Below are positions 9,005-17,275 of a stretch of DNA of 64,000 nucleotides, piece by piece. The translations under genes and the position numbers were made by a program. The stretch comes from Aurantiacibacter spongiae (GTDB taxonomy: Bacteria; Pseudomonadota; Alphaproteobacteria; Sphingomonadales; Sphingomonadaceae), in the NCBI RefSeq assembly GCF_003815535.1, contig NZ_RPFZ01000001.1, forward strand, positions 372,001-436,000, given 5' to 3'. Within the stretch, counting starts at the first letter, position 1. The number at the start of each line of letters is the position of its first letter. Below the pieces are notes generated by a model. It worked only from the letters and a program-made list of their open reading frames with translations, had not been told where the DNA came from and ran no database searches.

Positions 9005-9735
9005 TGGCAGAAACCGACGCAAGCAAGCCGCTCGCCGGCAAGGTCGCCCTCGTCACCGGAGCCAGCCGGGGCATTGGCGCGGCGACCGCGAAAGCGCTGG
9101 CCGCACACGGCGCTCACGTGATCCTGACCGCACGCAAGGTGCGTGAGCTGGAAGATGTCGAAGATGCTATTCATGCCGACGGCGGCACGTCCACCATCGC
9201 CCCTATGGATCTGGCAGAAAGCGATTCGATCGCCAAACTTTCCCAGGCCGTGGCGGAGCGGTGGGAAAAGCTTGATATCCTTATCATCGCGGCGGCCTAC
9301 CTGCCGACATTGACCCCGGTGACCCAGATCGATGGCAAGCAGTTCAATCAGGCGATAACCCTCAACCTGCTGGCCACGCAGGCGCTGCTCGCCGCTTTCG
9401 ATCCGCTGCTCAAACGCGCCGAAGCCGGGCGGGTCATCGGCCTTACCAGCTCGGTAGGCGCTGAACCGCGACCGTTCTGGAGCGCTTATGCCAGCACCAA
9501 GGCGGCGTTCGACAACCTGCTGCTGACCTACGGGCAGGAGGTGGAGCGCATTTCCGAGAACCGCGTGGCTATTCTCGATCCGGGCGCTACCCGCACCGAG
9601 ATGCGCGCCCGCGCCTATCCCGGAGAGGATCCGCAGACTGTCAAGTCGCCGGACGTGGTGGCGGATCGGATCGCCACGCTTTGCGTCGAGGACTTTGCCA
9701 ATCTGCATCGTGAGCGGGTTCCCGAACCCGATTAA
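9004..9735 (+). CDS. SDR-family oxidoreductase
   Basis: A 243-residue classical short-chain dehydrogenase/reductase. The NAD(P)-binding TGASRGIG is at residues 18-25, with catalytic Ser150 and Tyr162-xxx-Lys166 (YASTK). The usual NNAG motif is replaced by IIAAAYL, a recognised variant seen in proteins annotated as YciK-like oxidoreductases. The substrate cannot be told from sequence. Start and stop overlap with purF (TGATG) implies co-translation; this pairing does not by itself imply a role in purine synthesis. Confidence 0.88.
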   Translation: MAETDASKPLAGKVALVTGASRGIGAATAKALAAHGAHVILTARKVRELEDVEDAIHADGGTSTIAPMDLAESDSIAKLSQAVAERWEKLDILIIAAAYLPTLTPVTQIDGKQFNQAITLNLLATQALLAAFDPLLKRAEAGRVIGLTSSVGAEPRPFWSAYASTKAAFDNLLLTYGQEVERISENRVAILDPGATRTEMRARAYPGEDPQTVKSPDVVADRIATLCVEDFANLHRERVPEPD

Positions 9736-9845
9736 CCATCCGCGCTAATCTGTTGTTAGGCAGTCTGCGACACTGTGCGAAAAGCACGGCGCGAAGCTTC
9801 GTCTTCATCGTGCCACGCACCAACGACGGATGGGGAACCCGCACG

Positions 9846-10193
9846 ATGACCATGCAGAACACGCTTGGCCGCTACGAAGTCGCCGCGCAGGAGGATCGCA
9901 GCGCTGTCCGCACCAAGATCGTCATCCCGGCGCAGTTGCGCACCTCCGGTATGCGTTCGTTTCAGACGGTCGTAAACGACCTCTCGCTCAGCGGCTTTTC
10001 GGCCACCGCACTGAACCGCATGCATGTCGGCTCGATCTGCTGGCTGACCCTGCCGGGTCTCGAATCGTTGCAATCGGAGGTCGTGTGGTGGGAAAACGGG
10101 GTCGCCGGCTGCGCGTTTTCCAATCTGCTCTCGCCCATCGTGCACGACAACATCCTCGCCCGTTATCGCGGAGACGGCACCTATCGCGGCTAG
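9846..10193 (+). CDS. Single-domain PilZ protein
   Basis: A 115-residue protein that is essentially one PilZ domain, the cyclic-di-GMP receptor fold. VRTKIVIPAQLR is the basic N-terminal strand and DLSLSGFSATA corresponds to the D/NxSxxG motif. VVWWENGVAGCAF is the C-terminal strand. The classical RxxxR is degenerate here, so c-di-GMP binding is plausible but unproven. ATG 9846 is chosen because TGGGGAA lies just upstream; longer in-frame versions would add a non-PilZ leader. It is one of three PilZ proteins in the window. Confidence 0.8.
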   Translation: MTMQNTLGRYEVAAQEDRSAVRTKIVIPAQLRTSGMRSFQTVVNDLSLSGFSATALNRMHVGSICWLTLPGLESLQSEVVWWENGVAGCAFSNLLSPIVHDNILARYRGDGTYRG

Positions 10194-10223
10194 CGCATCG
10201 CGAAAACGTCTTTCGGCGCTCGA

Positions 10224-10487
10224 TCAAGCGATCAAGTGTGAGACAATGCGAAGGCGACCGCAGGATTCGCGATAAAGTTCGAAGCGGCCATAATTGCGCA
10301 GGGCGTTGCGTGCCCAACCCTTGCCACCCTGGCCCCGTCTGAGGACGAGCGCGACTCCACCGTCGTGCGCATGCACCGTTCCGCCTCCCGCAAGATCCCA
10401 GTTGGCGATGAACCTGAATGTTCCGCCGGTGGTATGCGGACGGATCGGAACGGGGGAAAACGAGACTGTCTGACCGCTATCCGGCAT
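10224..10487 (-). CDS. Hypothetical protein or 3' gene remnant downstream of wecC
   Basis: An 87-residue open frame I do not recognise, Gly-rich and beta-strand-like. Codon choice looks coding, and the coding-like signal continues upstream of ATG 10487 back to the wecC stop in the same frame, as RYIAFSDD, with no usable start codon there. This could be the 3' end of a gene whose 5' part was lost next to wecC, or a short independent gene. There is no clear ribosome binding site before ATG 10487. Otherwise the 342 bases between the PilZ gene and wecC hold nothing I can identify. Confidence 0.25.
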   Translation of the reverse strand: MPDSGQTVSFSPVPIRPHTTGGTFRFIANWDLAGGGTVHAHDGGVALVLRRGQGGKGWARNALRNYGRFELYRESCGRLRIVSHLIA

Positions 10488-10535
10488 GTCATCCGAAAAC
10501 GCGATATAGCGTTGGCCGTTGCGCGATACGACTCC

Positions 10536-11804
10536 TCAATCCCGCTCCATCGCCCTTGCCTTGCGTGTCGAGAACATGCCGGTCGTATCAACCACGGCCT
10601 TCGACAAATAGCTGTCCGCGTCCAGCCGCCGGAACTGCCGGTGCCCAACGAGGAAGGCGACGATGTCGGCAGCGCCGCGCGCTTCGTCGGAGGATACGAG
10701 GCGCACGTTTTCCCGCCCGCTCAGCGATGTGGGCAACCGGTCGAGATTGGGTTCCACGACAAGCACCTGCGCGCCGTCCAGCTTTGCGATTTCCTCCACG
10801 ATTTCCAGCGCCGGGCTTTCGCGCACGTCGTCAACGTCCGGCTTGTAGGTGATGCCATGACACGCGATCGTGGGTCGCTTGAAGCGGTCGGCCAGCCGCG
10901 CGACCGTGGCGACGACGCGGTGCGGCTTGTCGTCGTTCACGATCCGCGCCGTGCGGATGAGGCGCGCTTCCTCGGGCGCGGAATGGACGATGAACCAGGG
11001 ATCGACGGCGATGCAGTGCCCGCCCACCCCCGCGCCCGGTTGCAGGATGTTGACGCGGGGGTGCTGGTTCGCCAGCTCGCGCACCTGCCAGATATCCGTG
11101 CCCAGCTTCTCGCAGATGATCGACAATTCGTTTGCAAAGGCGATGTTGACGTCGCGATAGGCATTCTCGGAAAGTTTGCACAGTTCCGCGACGCGGCTGT
11201 CGGTGACGTAACAGGTGCCCATCACGAAGCTTTGATACAGTCGTGCCGCCTTGTGCGCGCAGTCGAGAGTCATGCCGCCGATTATGCGGTCGTTGCTGAC
11301 CAGTTCGCGCAGCATCTGTCCGGGCAAAATCCGTTCAGGACAATGGCACAGTGCCACATCGGCGCGGCTGTCCTCGTCGCGGTAGCGGGGAAATGCGAGA
11401 TCGGGCCGTTCTTCGGTGAAGATTTCAGCCAGCCGCTCCGTACTGCCGACGGGCGACGTCGATTCGAGGATGACGACGTTGCCCTTCTCCAGCACGGGCG
11501 CGATCATTCGCGCCGCCCGTTCAACGAAGGTCATGTCCGGTCCCTCATCAACCAACGGTGTGGGCACGGCGATGACGAAGAATTCCGCCGGTTCGGGCGT
11601 CGTCGTCGCGCGCAGACGTCCGGTATCGACGCTCGCCGAAAGAAGCATCTGCAGGTCCGGTTCCTGAAAATGCGCGCGCCCCGCGTTGACTGCCTCGACC
11701 ACCGCCTGGTTGACATCGAGGCCGATGACCTCATGCCCGCGGCTGGCCATCATGGCGGCGGTGGGCAGCCCGATATAACCGAGGCCGACGGTGCAAATCC
11801 TCAT
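10536..11804 (-). CDS. wecC: UDP-N-acetyl-D-mannosamine dehydrogenase
   Basis: A 422-residue NAD-dependent nucleotide-sugar dehydrogenase that oxidises UDP-ManNAc to UDP-ManNAcA. The N-terminal Rossmann motif GLGYIGLP is at residues 7-14 and the catalytic cysteine is Cys264 in GVGGHCIAVDPWF. The full-length C-terminal domain with ITYKPDVDDVRESPA is present. The start overlaps the end of wecB by 4 bases (ATGA), so the two steps that make UDP-ManNAcA are translationally coupled. In this locus the product is presumably a uronic acid building block of the exopolysaccharide. A related UDP-hexose dehydrogenase specificity cannot be excluded, but the wecB partner makes WecC most likely. Confidence 0.93.
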   Translation of the reverse strand: MRICTVGLGYIGLPTAAMMASRGHEVIGLDVNQAVVEAVNAGRAHFQEPDLQMLLSASVDTGRLRATTTPEPAEFFVIAVPTPLVDEGPDMTFVERAARMIAPVLEKGNVVILESTSPVGSTERLAEIFTEERPDLAFPRYRDEDSRADVALCHCPERILPGQMLRELVSNDRIIGGMTLDCAHKAARLYQSFVMGTCYVTDSRVAELCKLSENAYRDVNIAFANELSIICEKLGTDIWQVRELANQHPRVNILQPGAGVGGHCIAVDPWFIVHSAPEEARLIRTARIVNDDKPHRVVATVARLADRFKRPTIACHGITYKPDVDDVRESPALEIVEEIAKLDGAQVLVVEPNLDRLPTSLSGRENVRLVSSDEARGAADIVAFLVGHRQFRRLDADSYLSKAVVDTTGMFSTRKARAMERD

Positions 11805-12964
11805 CGCGCCCGCGCCTTCACGAACTGCGCCACACTCGCAGCGATCTTCTCGGCCGCCGTGCCGTCGCCGTAGGGGAACACCGCGCGCGCGCGGCCGGCG
11901 TAGTAATCGTCGTCGTCGAGCAGGCGTGACGCCGCCGCGAAGATCTTCGCGGAATCGGTTCCGACGAGACTGGCTACACCTGTTCCCACCGCCTCTGGCC
12001 GCTCGGTCACGTCTCGCATGACGAGCACCGGCTTGCCGAGCGCAGGCGCTTCTTCCTGAATGCCGCCACTGTCGGTGAGCACGAGATGCGCTGCCTTAAT
12101 CAAGGCGACCATCGTTACGTAATCGACCGGCGGGACGAGGTGGATGCCCCGGCAATGACCCAGTCGCTCTTCCACCACGTCTTTCACTTTAGGATTGAGG
12201 TGGACCGGATAGACGATTTCGACATCACCCCGAGTCGCCAGTCGGGAGAGAGCATCACAGATGCGGGAAAAACCCTCGCCGAAGCTTTCCCGGCGGTGTC
12301 CAGTGACGAGGACCAGCTTCTTCGCCGGGTCGAGAGAAAGGTTCAGGGTGCCCAGTTCGTCCCCGGTGAGCCTGCACGCGACATGCAGCAATGCGTCAAT
12401 GCCGGTATTGCCGGTGATGGTGATGTTCCGTCGATACGCCCGTTCGGCGCGCAGATTGTCGGCCGCTCCTTCGGTCGGAGCCCAGAGGAGTTCGGCCACG
12501 GAATCGATGGATATCCGGTTATATTCCTCGGGCCAGGGGCGGTGAATGTCATGACTTCTCAATCCAGCCTCGACATGCCCGACGGGAACCTGCGCATAGA
12601 ATGCCGCCAGCGAAGCGGCCATCGCGGACGTCGTATCGCCGTGGACCACGACCAGGCCAGGCTGACGCTCGGCAATCAGCGTTTCCATTTCCCGCATGAC
12701 GCCTGCGGTAACGCCGCCCAATGATTGCCCGGGCTGCATGAGGTCGAGATCGATGTCAGGCCGCTCACCGAAGACGACGAAAACCTGATCCAGCATGTGC
12801 CGGTGCTGCCCCGTAGTGACCACACTCAGGTCGATTTCGGGCAGGTTTCGGAGCGCCTGCACGACGGGAAGCATCTTGATCGCTTCGGGACGTGTGCCGA
12901 TGACGAGCAGGACGCGCGTCACATCCTGCGTCCGGGCAAGCGATTGAGGAGACAGATCGACCAC
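11801..12964 (-). CDS. wecB: UDP-N-acetylglucosamine 2-epimerase (non-hydrolysing)
   Basis: A 387-residue epimerase converting UDP-GlcNAc to UDP-ManNAc, the substrate of the adjacent wecC product. Family motifs include GTRPEAIKMLP, HGDTTS and GHVEAGLRS in the N-terminal domain, and TGHRRESFGEG and DSGGIQEEAP in the C-terminal domain. The reading frame starts with a GTG at 12964; a second GTG at 12922, just before the first beta strand, is an alternative start. The 4-base overlap with wecC indicates one operon. Confidence 0.94.
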   Translation of the reverse strand: MVDLSPQSLARTQDVTRVLLVIGTRPEAIKMLPVVQALRNLPEIDLSVVTTGQHRHMLDQVFVVFGERPDIDLDLMQPGQSLGGVTAGVMREMETLIAERQPGLVVVHGDTTSAMAASLAAFYAQVPVGHVEAGLRSHDIHRPWPEEYNRISIDSVAELLWAPTEGAADNLRAERAYRRNITITGNTGIDALLHVACRLTGDELGTLNLSLDPAKKLVLVTGHRRESFGEGFSRICDALSRLATRGDVEIVYPVHLNPKVKDVVEERLGHCRGIHLVPPVDYVTMVALIKAAHLVLTDSGGIQEEAPALGKPVLVMRDVTERPEAVGTGVASLVGTDSAKIFAAASRLLDDDDYYAGRARAVFPYGDGTAAEKIAASVAQFVKARAR

Positions 12965-13010
12965 CCCCGCGCCCTAGCAGCGGCGCGTAAACTTAGTCCT
13001 ACCGCTTCGC

Positions 13011-14261
13011 TCACCCTTTTCCGCCAAGCGGTTTAATGAGCGTGACCTGGCTCACGTCTATCCCCCCGCCGCGAAAACCGCCTTCGCAGTATTGGAGGTA
13101 GTAGCGCCACAGGTCGCAGAAGCCGCGATCGAAACCCGCAGGCAACCGGTCTTCGGCCACCGCGCGATCGAAATTCTCGCGCCATGCTCTTAGTGTCTCG
13201 GCATAATCGAGACCGAAATCTTCCTGATCCTTCCACAAAAGCCCTCGTTCTTCGGCAAGTCGCCGAAATTCGCTGGCGCAAATAAGCATGCCGCCGGGAA
13301 ATACGTAAGCCTGGATGAAATCCGCGCTCGCGGCGTAGGCATCGAACACGTCCTCGCGAATGGTGATGAACTGAAGGGCGGCGCATCCTCCGGGGTTGAG
13401 GTTGCGGGCAAGACAATCCATGAAGTCCGGCCAGTATTCCCGGCCCAGGGCCTCGACCATTTCAACGCTGACGATGGCATCGAACCGCCCGCGAACGGCA
13501 CGGTAGTCCTGCTTGCGGAACTGCACGTCCGGATACCTCTCGCGCGCCCACTCCAGTTGCTCATCCGAGAGGCTGATAGCAGTCACGTCGCAGCCCTTCT
13601 CGGCGAAATACGCCGACAACGCCCCCCAGCCGCAGCCGATCTCGAGAACCGTGTCGGGATCGCCCACTCGCTCGGACAGGCGATGCCATTTCGCGACTTG
13701 CGAATCCTCGAGCGCTGCGGTTGCCTGCATGTCTATAGCCGATGAGTAGCTCATCGTCGGGTCGAGCCATGCTGCATAGAAATCGTTTCCGAGGTCGTAG
13801 TGCGCATGAATGTTCCGTTCAGCGCGAGCCGGCGTATTCGCACGCAGTGAATGGAACGCTTTGGCAGCCAGGCGCCACGGCCCCTTGGCCCGCGCGATGT
13901 CACCCAATCCTGTCGTGTTGGCCATGAACAGGGCGAAGAGCGGCACCGGGTCGGGACTCGACCACTCCCCCGCCGCCCACGCCTCGTACCAACCCACCGA
14001 TCCGCCGAGTGCCAGCCGCATCAGCGCGCGCCAGTCGTGAACGGTCACCTCGCACTCGAAACCGGGCGCGTGCCCGCCTAACGTTACGGTGCTGCCGTCC
14101 GGCAGATGTCCGATCAACGTGCCGGTCTTCAGACCGCCGTCGATCTTGTTCAGGATCTTCCGCGCACCGGGCGAAATTATCCGCGTCAGCATACCGGGCT
14201 TCGGACCGAACCGCCTGCCACCCTTCAACAATTCACCGCCGCGCGCGTTCGTCCCGTGCAT
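13011..14261 (-). CDS. cfa: Cyclopropane-fatty-acyl-phospholipid synthase
   Basis: A 416-residue SAM-dependent enzyme that adds a methylene bridge to unsaturated acyl chains of membrane phospholipids. HYDLGNDFY (154-162) and the SAM-binding EIGCGWG (207-213) are diagnostic of the family. The C-terminal lipid-binding half is complete (VFPGG, DYAETLRAW, YCEGGF). The start at 14261 is supported by an AAGG ribosome binding site; a longer in-frame extension would overlap phrB and has no family similarity. It lies 50 bases downstream of phrB on the same strand, so the two are probably co-transcribed. Confidence 0.92.
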   Translation of the reverse strand: MHGTNARGGELLKGGRRFGPKPGMLTRIISPGARKILNKIDGGLKTGTLIGHLPDGSTVTLGGHAPGFECEVTVHDWRALMRLALGGSVGWYEAWAAGEWSSPDPVPLFALFMANTTGLGDIARAKGPWRLAAKAFHSLRANTPARAERNIHAHYDLGNDFYAAWLDPTMSYSSAIDMQATAALEDSQVAKWHRLSERVGDPDTVLEIGCGWGALSAYFAEKGCDVTAISLSDEQLEWARERYPDVQFRKQDYRAVRGRFDAIVSVEMVEALGREYWPDFMDCLARNLNPGGCAALQFITIREDVFDAYAASADFIQAYVFPGGMLICASEFRRLAEERGLLWKDQEDFGLDYAETLRAWRENFDRAVAEDRLPAGFDRGFCDLWRYYLQYCEGGFRGGGIDVSQVTLIKPLGGKG

Positions 14262-14311
14262 GGTCGGCCTTATGACGAGGCGGCTCCACACCGGCAAGAT
14301 GCGGAACGCCT

Positions 14312-15670
14312 CTAATCCTTCATCGCATGATAGGCCTCGAGCGCCCTCTCGCGGGCCTCCTTGTGGCCGATGAGTTTCGCCGGGTAGGCCTCGGGTCGGC
14401 ACTCGTCCGGGGGATCGTGTATCTGCTCATCCGACATGTCGGCAAGTTCGGGTACGAATTTGCGAATGTAGTCCGCCGCGTCGAATTTTTCCGATTGGCT
14501 GAGCGGTGCCATGATGCGAACGAACATATTGCTATCGACGCCGGTTCCGCTGACCCACTGCCAATTGCACCCGTTGGAGCCGTAATCGGCATCGACAAGC
14601 GTATCCCAGAACCACCGTTCGCCGTGACGCCAGTCGATCAGCAGATGCTTGATGAGAAAACTCGCTGCGATCATCCGCACGCGATTGTGCATCCAGCCTG
14701 TCTGCCAGAGCTGCCGCATTCCCGCATCGACAATGGGGTATCCGGTCCGCCCGTTCTGCCAGGCTTCCAGCTCACTCTCGATTAAGTGACCGCGGTTGGG
14801 GTTTCGCCACAGATGGTCGTCATACCCGTCGCGGTACGATTTCTCGGGATAGTCGGGGAACTGATAGATTAGGTTCTGCGCGAAATCGCGCCAGATCAGC
14901 TCGCTACGATAGGTACGCGCTCCTTCGCTGGTATGCCGGCTCATGGCGTCCCACAGCATTCGTGGCGAGACTTCGCCGTGATGCAGGTGGGGGCTCATGC
15001 GGGAAGACCCGTCTTCGCTCGGAAGATTGCGGTCATCCTCGTAATCGGAAACCTTGTCCAGGAAGTCCTCGAATCTTGCTATTGCAGCGTTGGTGCCCGG
15101 CGTCCACGCCTCGCCGATGCCGCCCGACCAGTCAGGCGTACTCGGCAACAAGTTCAGGTCGTCCAGCCTGTCGCTTTCGGGCCAGTCGTCTGGATTGGTC
15201 AACGAAGGCTCTTCCAGCACGTCGAAGCCGTGAATGCGGTCGAACATGGCGTTCTTGAACGGGGTAAAGATTTTGTACGGATCACCAGCGCCAGTCGTAA
15301 CCTTGCCGGGCGGCATGAGGTAATTGCCGTGATACAGGTGCAATTCTGTCCTTTCGGCCAAGTCCCTTTCCGCCTCGCGCCACCAGGGCTCATAATGATG
15401 GATGCCGTGGACGGCACCGGCACCGGTTTGCGCGACGAGTTCGGCCAGTATGTCCGCAGCCCTTCCCCGTCTCAGGACAAGTTTCGAATGGTGTCGGCCG
15501 AGATCGTCATCGAGCGACTTCAGTGAATGGTGCAGCCACCAGCGCGCCGCGCCGCCCAGTTTTCGATTTCCCGGGGTCTCGTCATCGAGGACGTATACCG
15601 GGATTACCGGGCCGGCATCGGCGGCGGCGCAGAATGCTGCCTGATCGCGCAGGCGCAGGTCGCGGCGCAA
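14312..15670 (-). CDS. phrB: Deoxyribodipyrimidine photolyase
   Basis: A light-dependent DNA repair flavoenzyme that splits UV-induced cyclobutane pyrimidine dimers. The N-terminal alpha/beta antenna domain (LRRDLRLRD) and the FAD-binding C-terminal domain are present, the latter with YPIVDAGMRQLWQTGWMHNR, NGCNWQW and FAQNLIYQFPDYPE. The boundary given uses the TTG that begins LRRDL. However, conserved N-terminal residues (IAKPQIVW) continue in frame upstream, where no ATG, GTG or TTG exists before a stop. An ATC at 15692-15694, seven bases after an AAGGGAGA ribosome binding site, is probably the real start, giving 460 residues. It is followed by cfa. Confidence 0.93.
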   Translation of the reverse strand: MRRDLRLRDQAAFCAAADAGPVIPVYVLDDETPGNRKLGGAARWWLHHSLKSLDDDLGRHHSKLVLRRGRAADILAELVAQTGAGAVHGIHHYEPWWREAERDLAERTELHLYHGNYLMPPGKVTTGAGDPYKIFTPFKNAMFDRIHGFDVLEEPSLTNPDDWPESDRLDDLNLLPSTPDWSGGIGEAWTPGTNAAIARFEDFLDKVSDYEDDRNLPSEDGSSRMSPHLHHGEVSPRMLWDAMSRHTSEGARTYRSELIWRDFAQNLIYQFPDYPEKSYRDGYDDHLWRNPNRGHLIESELEAWQNGRTGYPIVDAGMRQLWQTGWMHNRVRMIAASFLIKHLLIDWRHGERWFWDTLVDADYGSNGCNWQWVSGTGVDSNMFVRIMAPLSQSEKFDAADYIRKFVPELADMSDEQIHDPPDECRPEAYPAKLIGHKEARERALEAYHAMKD

Positions 15671-15836
15671 CCATACGATCTGGGGTTTGGCGATGAGTAG
15701 TCTCCCTTCGAGAAGGGGAGCGAATCAAGTGTGTGCTGGTTCCGATCCGACATGCGGGCGGCGCGACCCAGCCAGGAGACGTTCACGCTCGCCCCGAGCC
15801 GAACGTCGTACGAAAACGCATAAAGCCACTTTGTCC

Positions 15837-17042
15837 CTAATGCGCCGGGTTCTGCCTTTTTCCGAAACCAGTGAAGTCGTCTACCGCTCCGGCGCGCGGA
15901 ATCACGCACGCGGGCATCTCTTCTCCGAACCGAAGCCAGCGATAGGTTTGTATCAGATTGCCAGCGACGCTGGACCAGGTGAACCGTTCTGCACATAGCT
16001 GGCGTGCGCGTGCTCCGATCGCTTCGTTGTTCTCTTCCAGTCGCGCGGACAGAGTTTCGGCCAGTTTTCGGGGATCCCTTTCGATCCGGATTGCGGCGCC
16101 CTCGGCGAACGCTTCGGGAAGATTGCATTCATCTGTGATGAAAGTCGGAAGGGAATAGGCCCATGCTTCGAGGACCGCCATCGGGAGGCCTTCCGAATAG
16201 GAGGGGAGAATGAAGGCGTCCGCGCGGCAGAACGCCTCGTGCTTGCTATCGTCGAACACGGGGCCGGGAAAGATGACCTCGCACGCATCCGGCAAGTTCG
16301 CCGCCTGCCGTCGCAGCGCCTCCAGGTGTCCGCCATCGTCCCACCCGGCCAGTTCCAGTCGCCACTTGCGAACCAGAGCGGGACTGCTTTGCGCAAGGTG
16401 GCCCCACGCCTCGATCAGCTCGGACAGACCTTTCTTGGGATGGAGGCGGCCGAGGAAAAGCAGTGTTCGCCGTCCGGAACGATCGAAGCGTTCCGCGCAG
16501 TCCTTCAGCGGCGGGGTGATGGCGTTGGGTATGACGGCGAGGGGCGCCGCCAGCCCGGCGGCGCGCACCGATCGCGCTTCCGACAGACCGAGAACCTGAA
16601 TGCAGGCAGCGGTTCGCAAATTGCGGTTCTCGTACAGCGCGCTCGCAATCCTTTTTTTCCAGCCACTGTTTCGAAGCGCCCAGGGGTCGAGCATGCCGCG
16701 TGGCGCGATCACGGTAGGACGACCGGTACGGTGTCCCCAGCGCGCAGTCGTAATCGATATAGCCTGCCAGAGGCCATGCTGATGGAGCACGTCGTGATCA
16801 CCGAGCGCGCCTGATAACGTGGGCGCGTAGCCGAGCGAAGGTGGACCTGCGGCGTCGAACAGACGCGGGACGATCGGACGCCAGGCGGCAAGGTCCGCTT
16901 CGCTGAATTCGTCGCGGATGGCGTAGACACTGACTTCGCAACCGGCCAGTTCGAGCTGCTGCACTGCCGCTCTCACCGAATTGAACAAACCGCCCGCATT
17001 GCGCGATATGCTGGTTAGGACCATGCCCACCGATAACGTCAC
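15837..17042 (-). CDS. Glycosyltransferase family 4
   Basis: A 401-residue GT-B glycosyltransferase. The C-terminal GT4 domain shows LLFLGRLHPKKGL followed by the donor-binding E-x7-E motif in SEGLPMAVLEAW. The N-terminal acceptor domain includes VLHQHGLWQ. GTG 17042 is chosen as start because a GGGAGG ribosome binding site precedes it by 6 bases; the N-terminus then begins directly with the first beta strand (LSVGMVL). Its GTGA overlaps the stop of the small frame at 17039-17275. It probably adds one sugar to the exopolysaccharide repeat unit; donor and linkage are unknown. Confidence 0.88.
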   Translation of the reverse strand: MTLSVGMVLTSISRNAGGLFNSVRAAVQQLELAGCEVSVYAIRDEFSEADLAAWRPIVPRLFDAAGPPSLGYAPTLSGALGDHDVLHQHGLWQAISITTARWGHRTGRPTVIAPRGMLDPWALRNSGWKKRIASALYENRNLRTAACIQVLGLSEARSVRAAGLAAPLAVIPNAITPPLKDCAERFDRSGRRTLLFLGRLHPKKGLSELIEAWGHLAQSSPALVRKWRLELAGWDDGGHLEALRRQAANLPDACEVIFPGPVFDDSKHEAFCRADAFILPSYSEGLPMAVLEAWAYSLPTFITDECNLPEAFAEGAAIRIERDPRKLAETLSARLEENNEAIGARARQLCAERFTWSSVAGNLIQTYRWLRFGEEMPACVIPRAGAVDDFTGFGKRQNPAH

Positions 17043-17275
17043 GGGTATCCTCCCTTTATGGTCAGCTGGTTCGGATCGCGAACGTGAACCGCCGGGATGG
17101 CATCGTTCCGCCAAGGCATCATCCGGTCCGGCTGCCAGCGCTCGAGTCGGTGGTTGCGTTGAAATGGCGGCGCGTTTAAATCAACCCCTTCCGCCGCGGC
17201 CCTCGCCGCCATCACGTGATCGGGATCGAAGGGCGCGACTGGACAGGTCCGGTTTCGGCGCGTTGCATTCATCAT
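17039..17275 (-). CDS. Small hypothetical protein ahead of a glycosyltransferase
   Basis: A 78-residue open frame with no recognised domain, rich in Arg, Asn, Pro and His. It sits immediately upstream of the GT4 gene, its stop overlaps that gene's GTG start (GTGA), and the GT4 ribosome binding site lies inside it. Those features suggest a translated leader or small coupled gene. Against it, its own start overlaps by two bases the start of the divergent acetyltransferase, it lacks a clear ribosome binding site, and third-position GC is only moderate. It may also be the remnant of a decayed gene. Confidence 0.3.
   Translation of the reverse strand: MMNATRRNRTCPVAPFDPDHVMAARAAAEGVDLNAPPFQRNHRLERWQPDRMMPWRNDAIPAVHVRDPNQLTIKGGYP

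Noticed and set aside
7514-9022. A 502-codon frame opposite purF
   Set aside because: It is the antisense shadow of purF, which has all its catalytic motifs.
10365-11873. A 502-codon plus-strand frame opposite wecC
   Set aside because: No protein family is visible, and wecC on the other strand is unambiguous.
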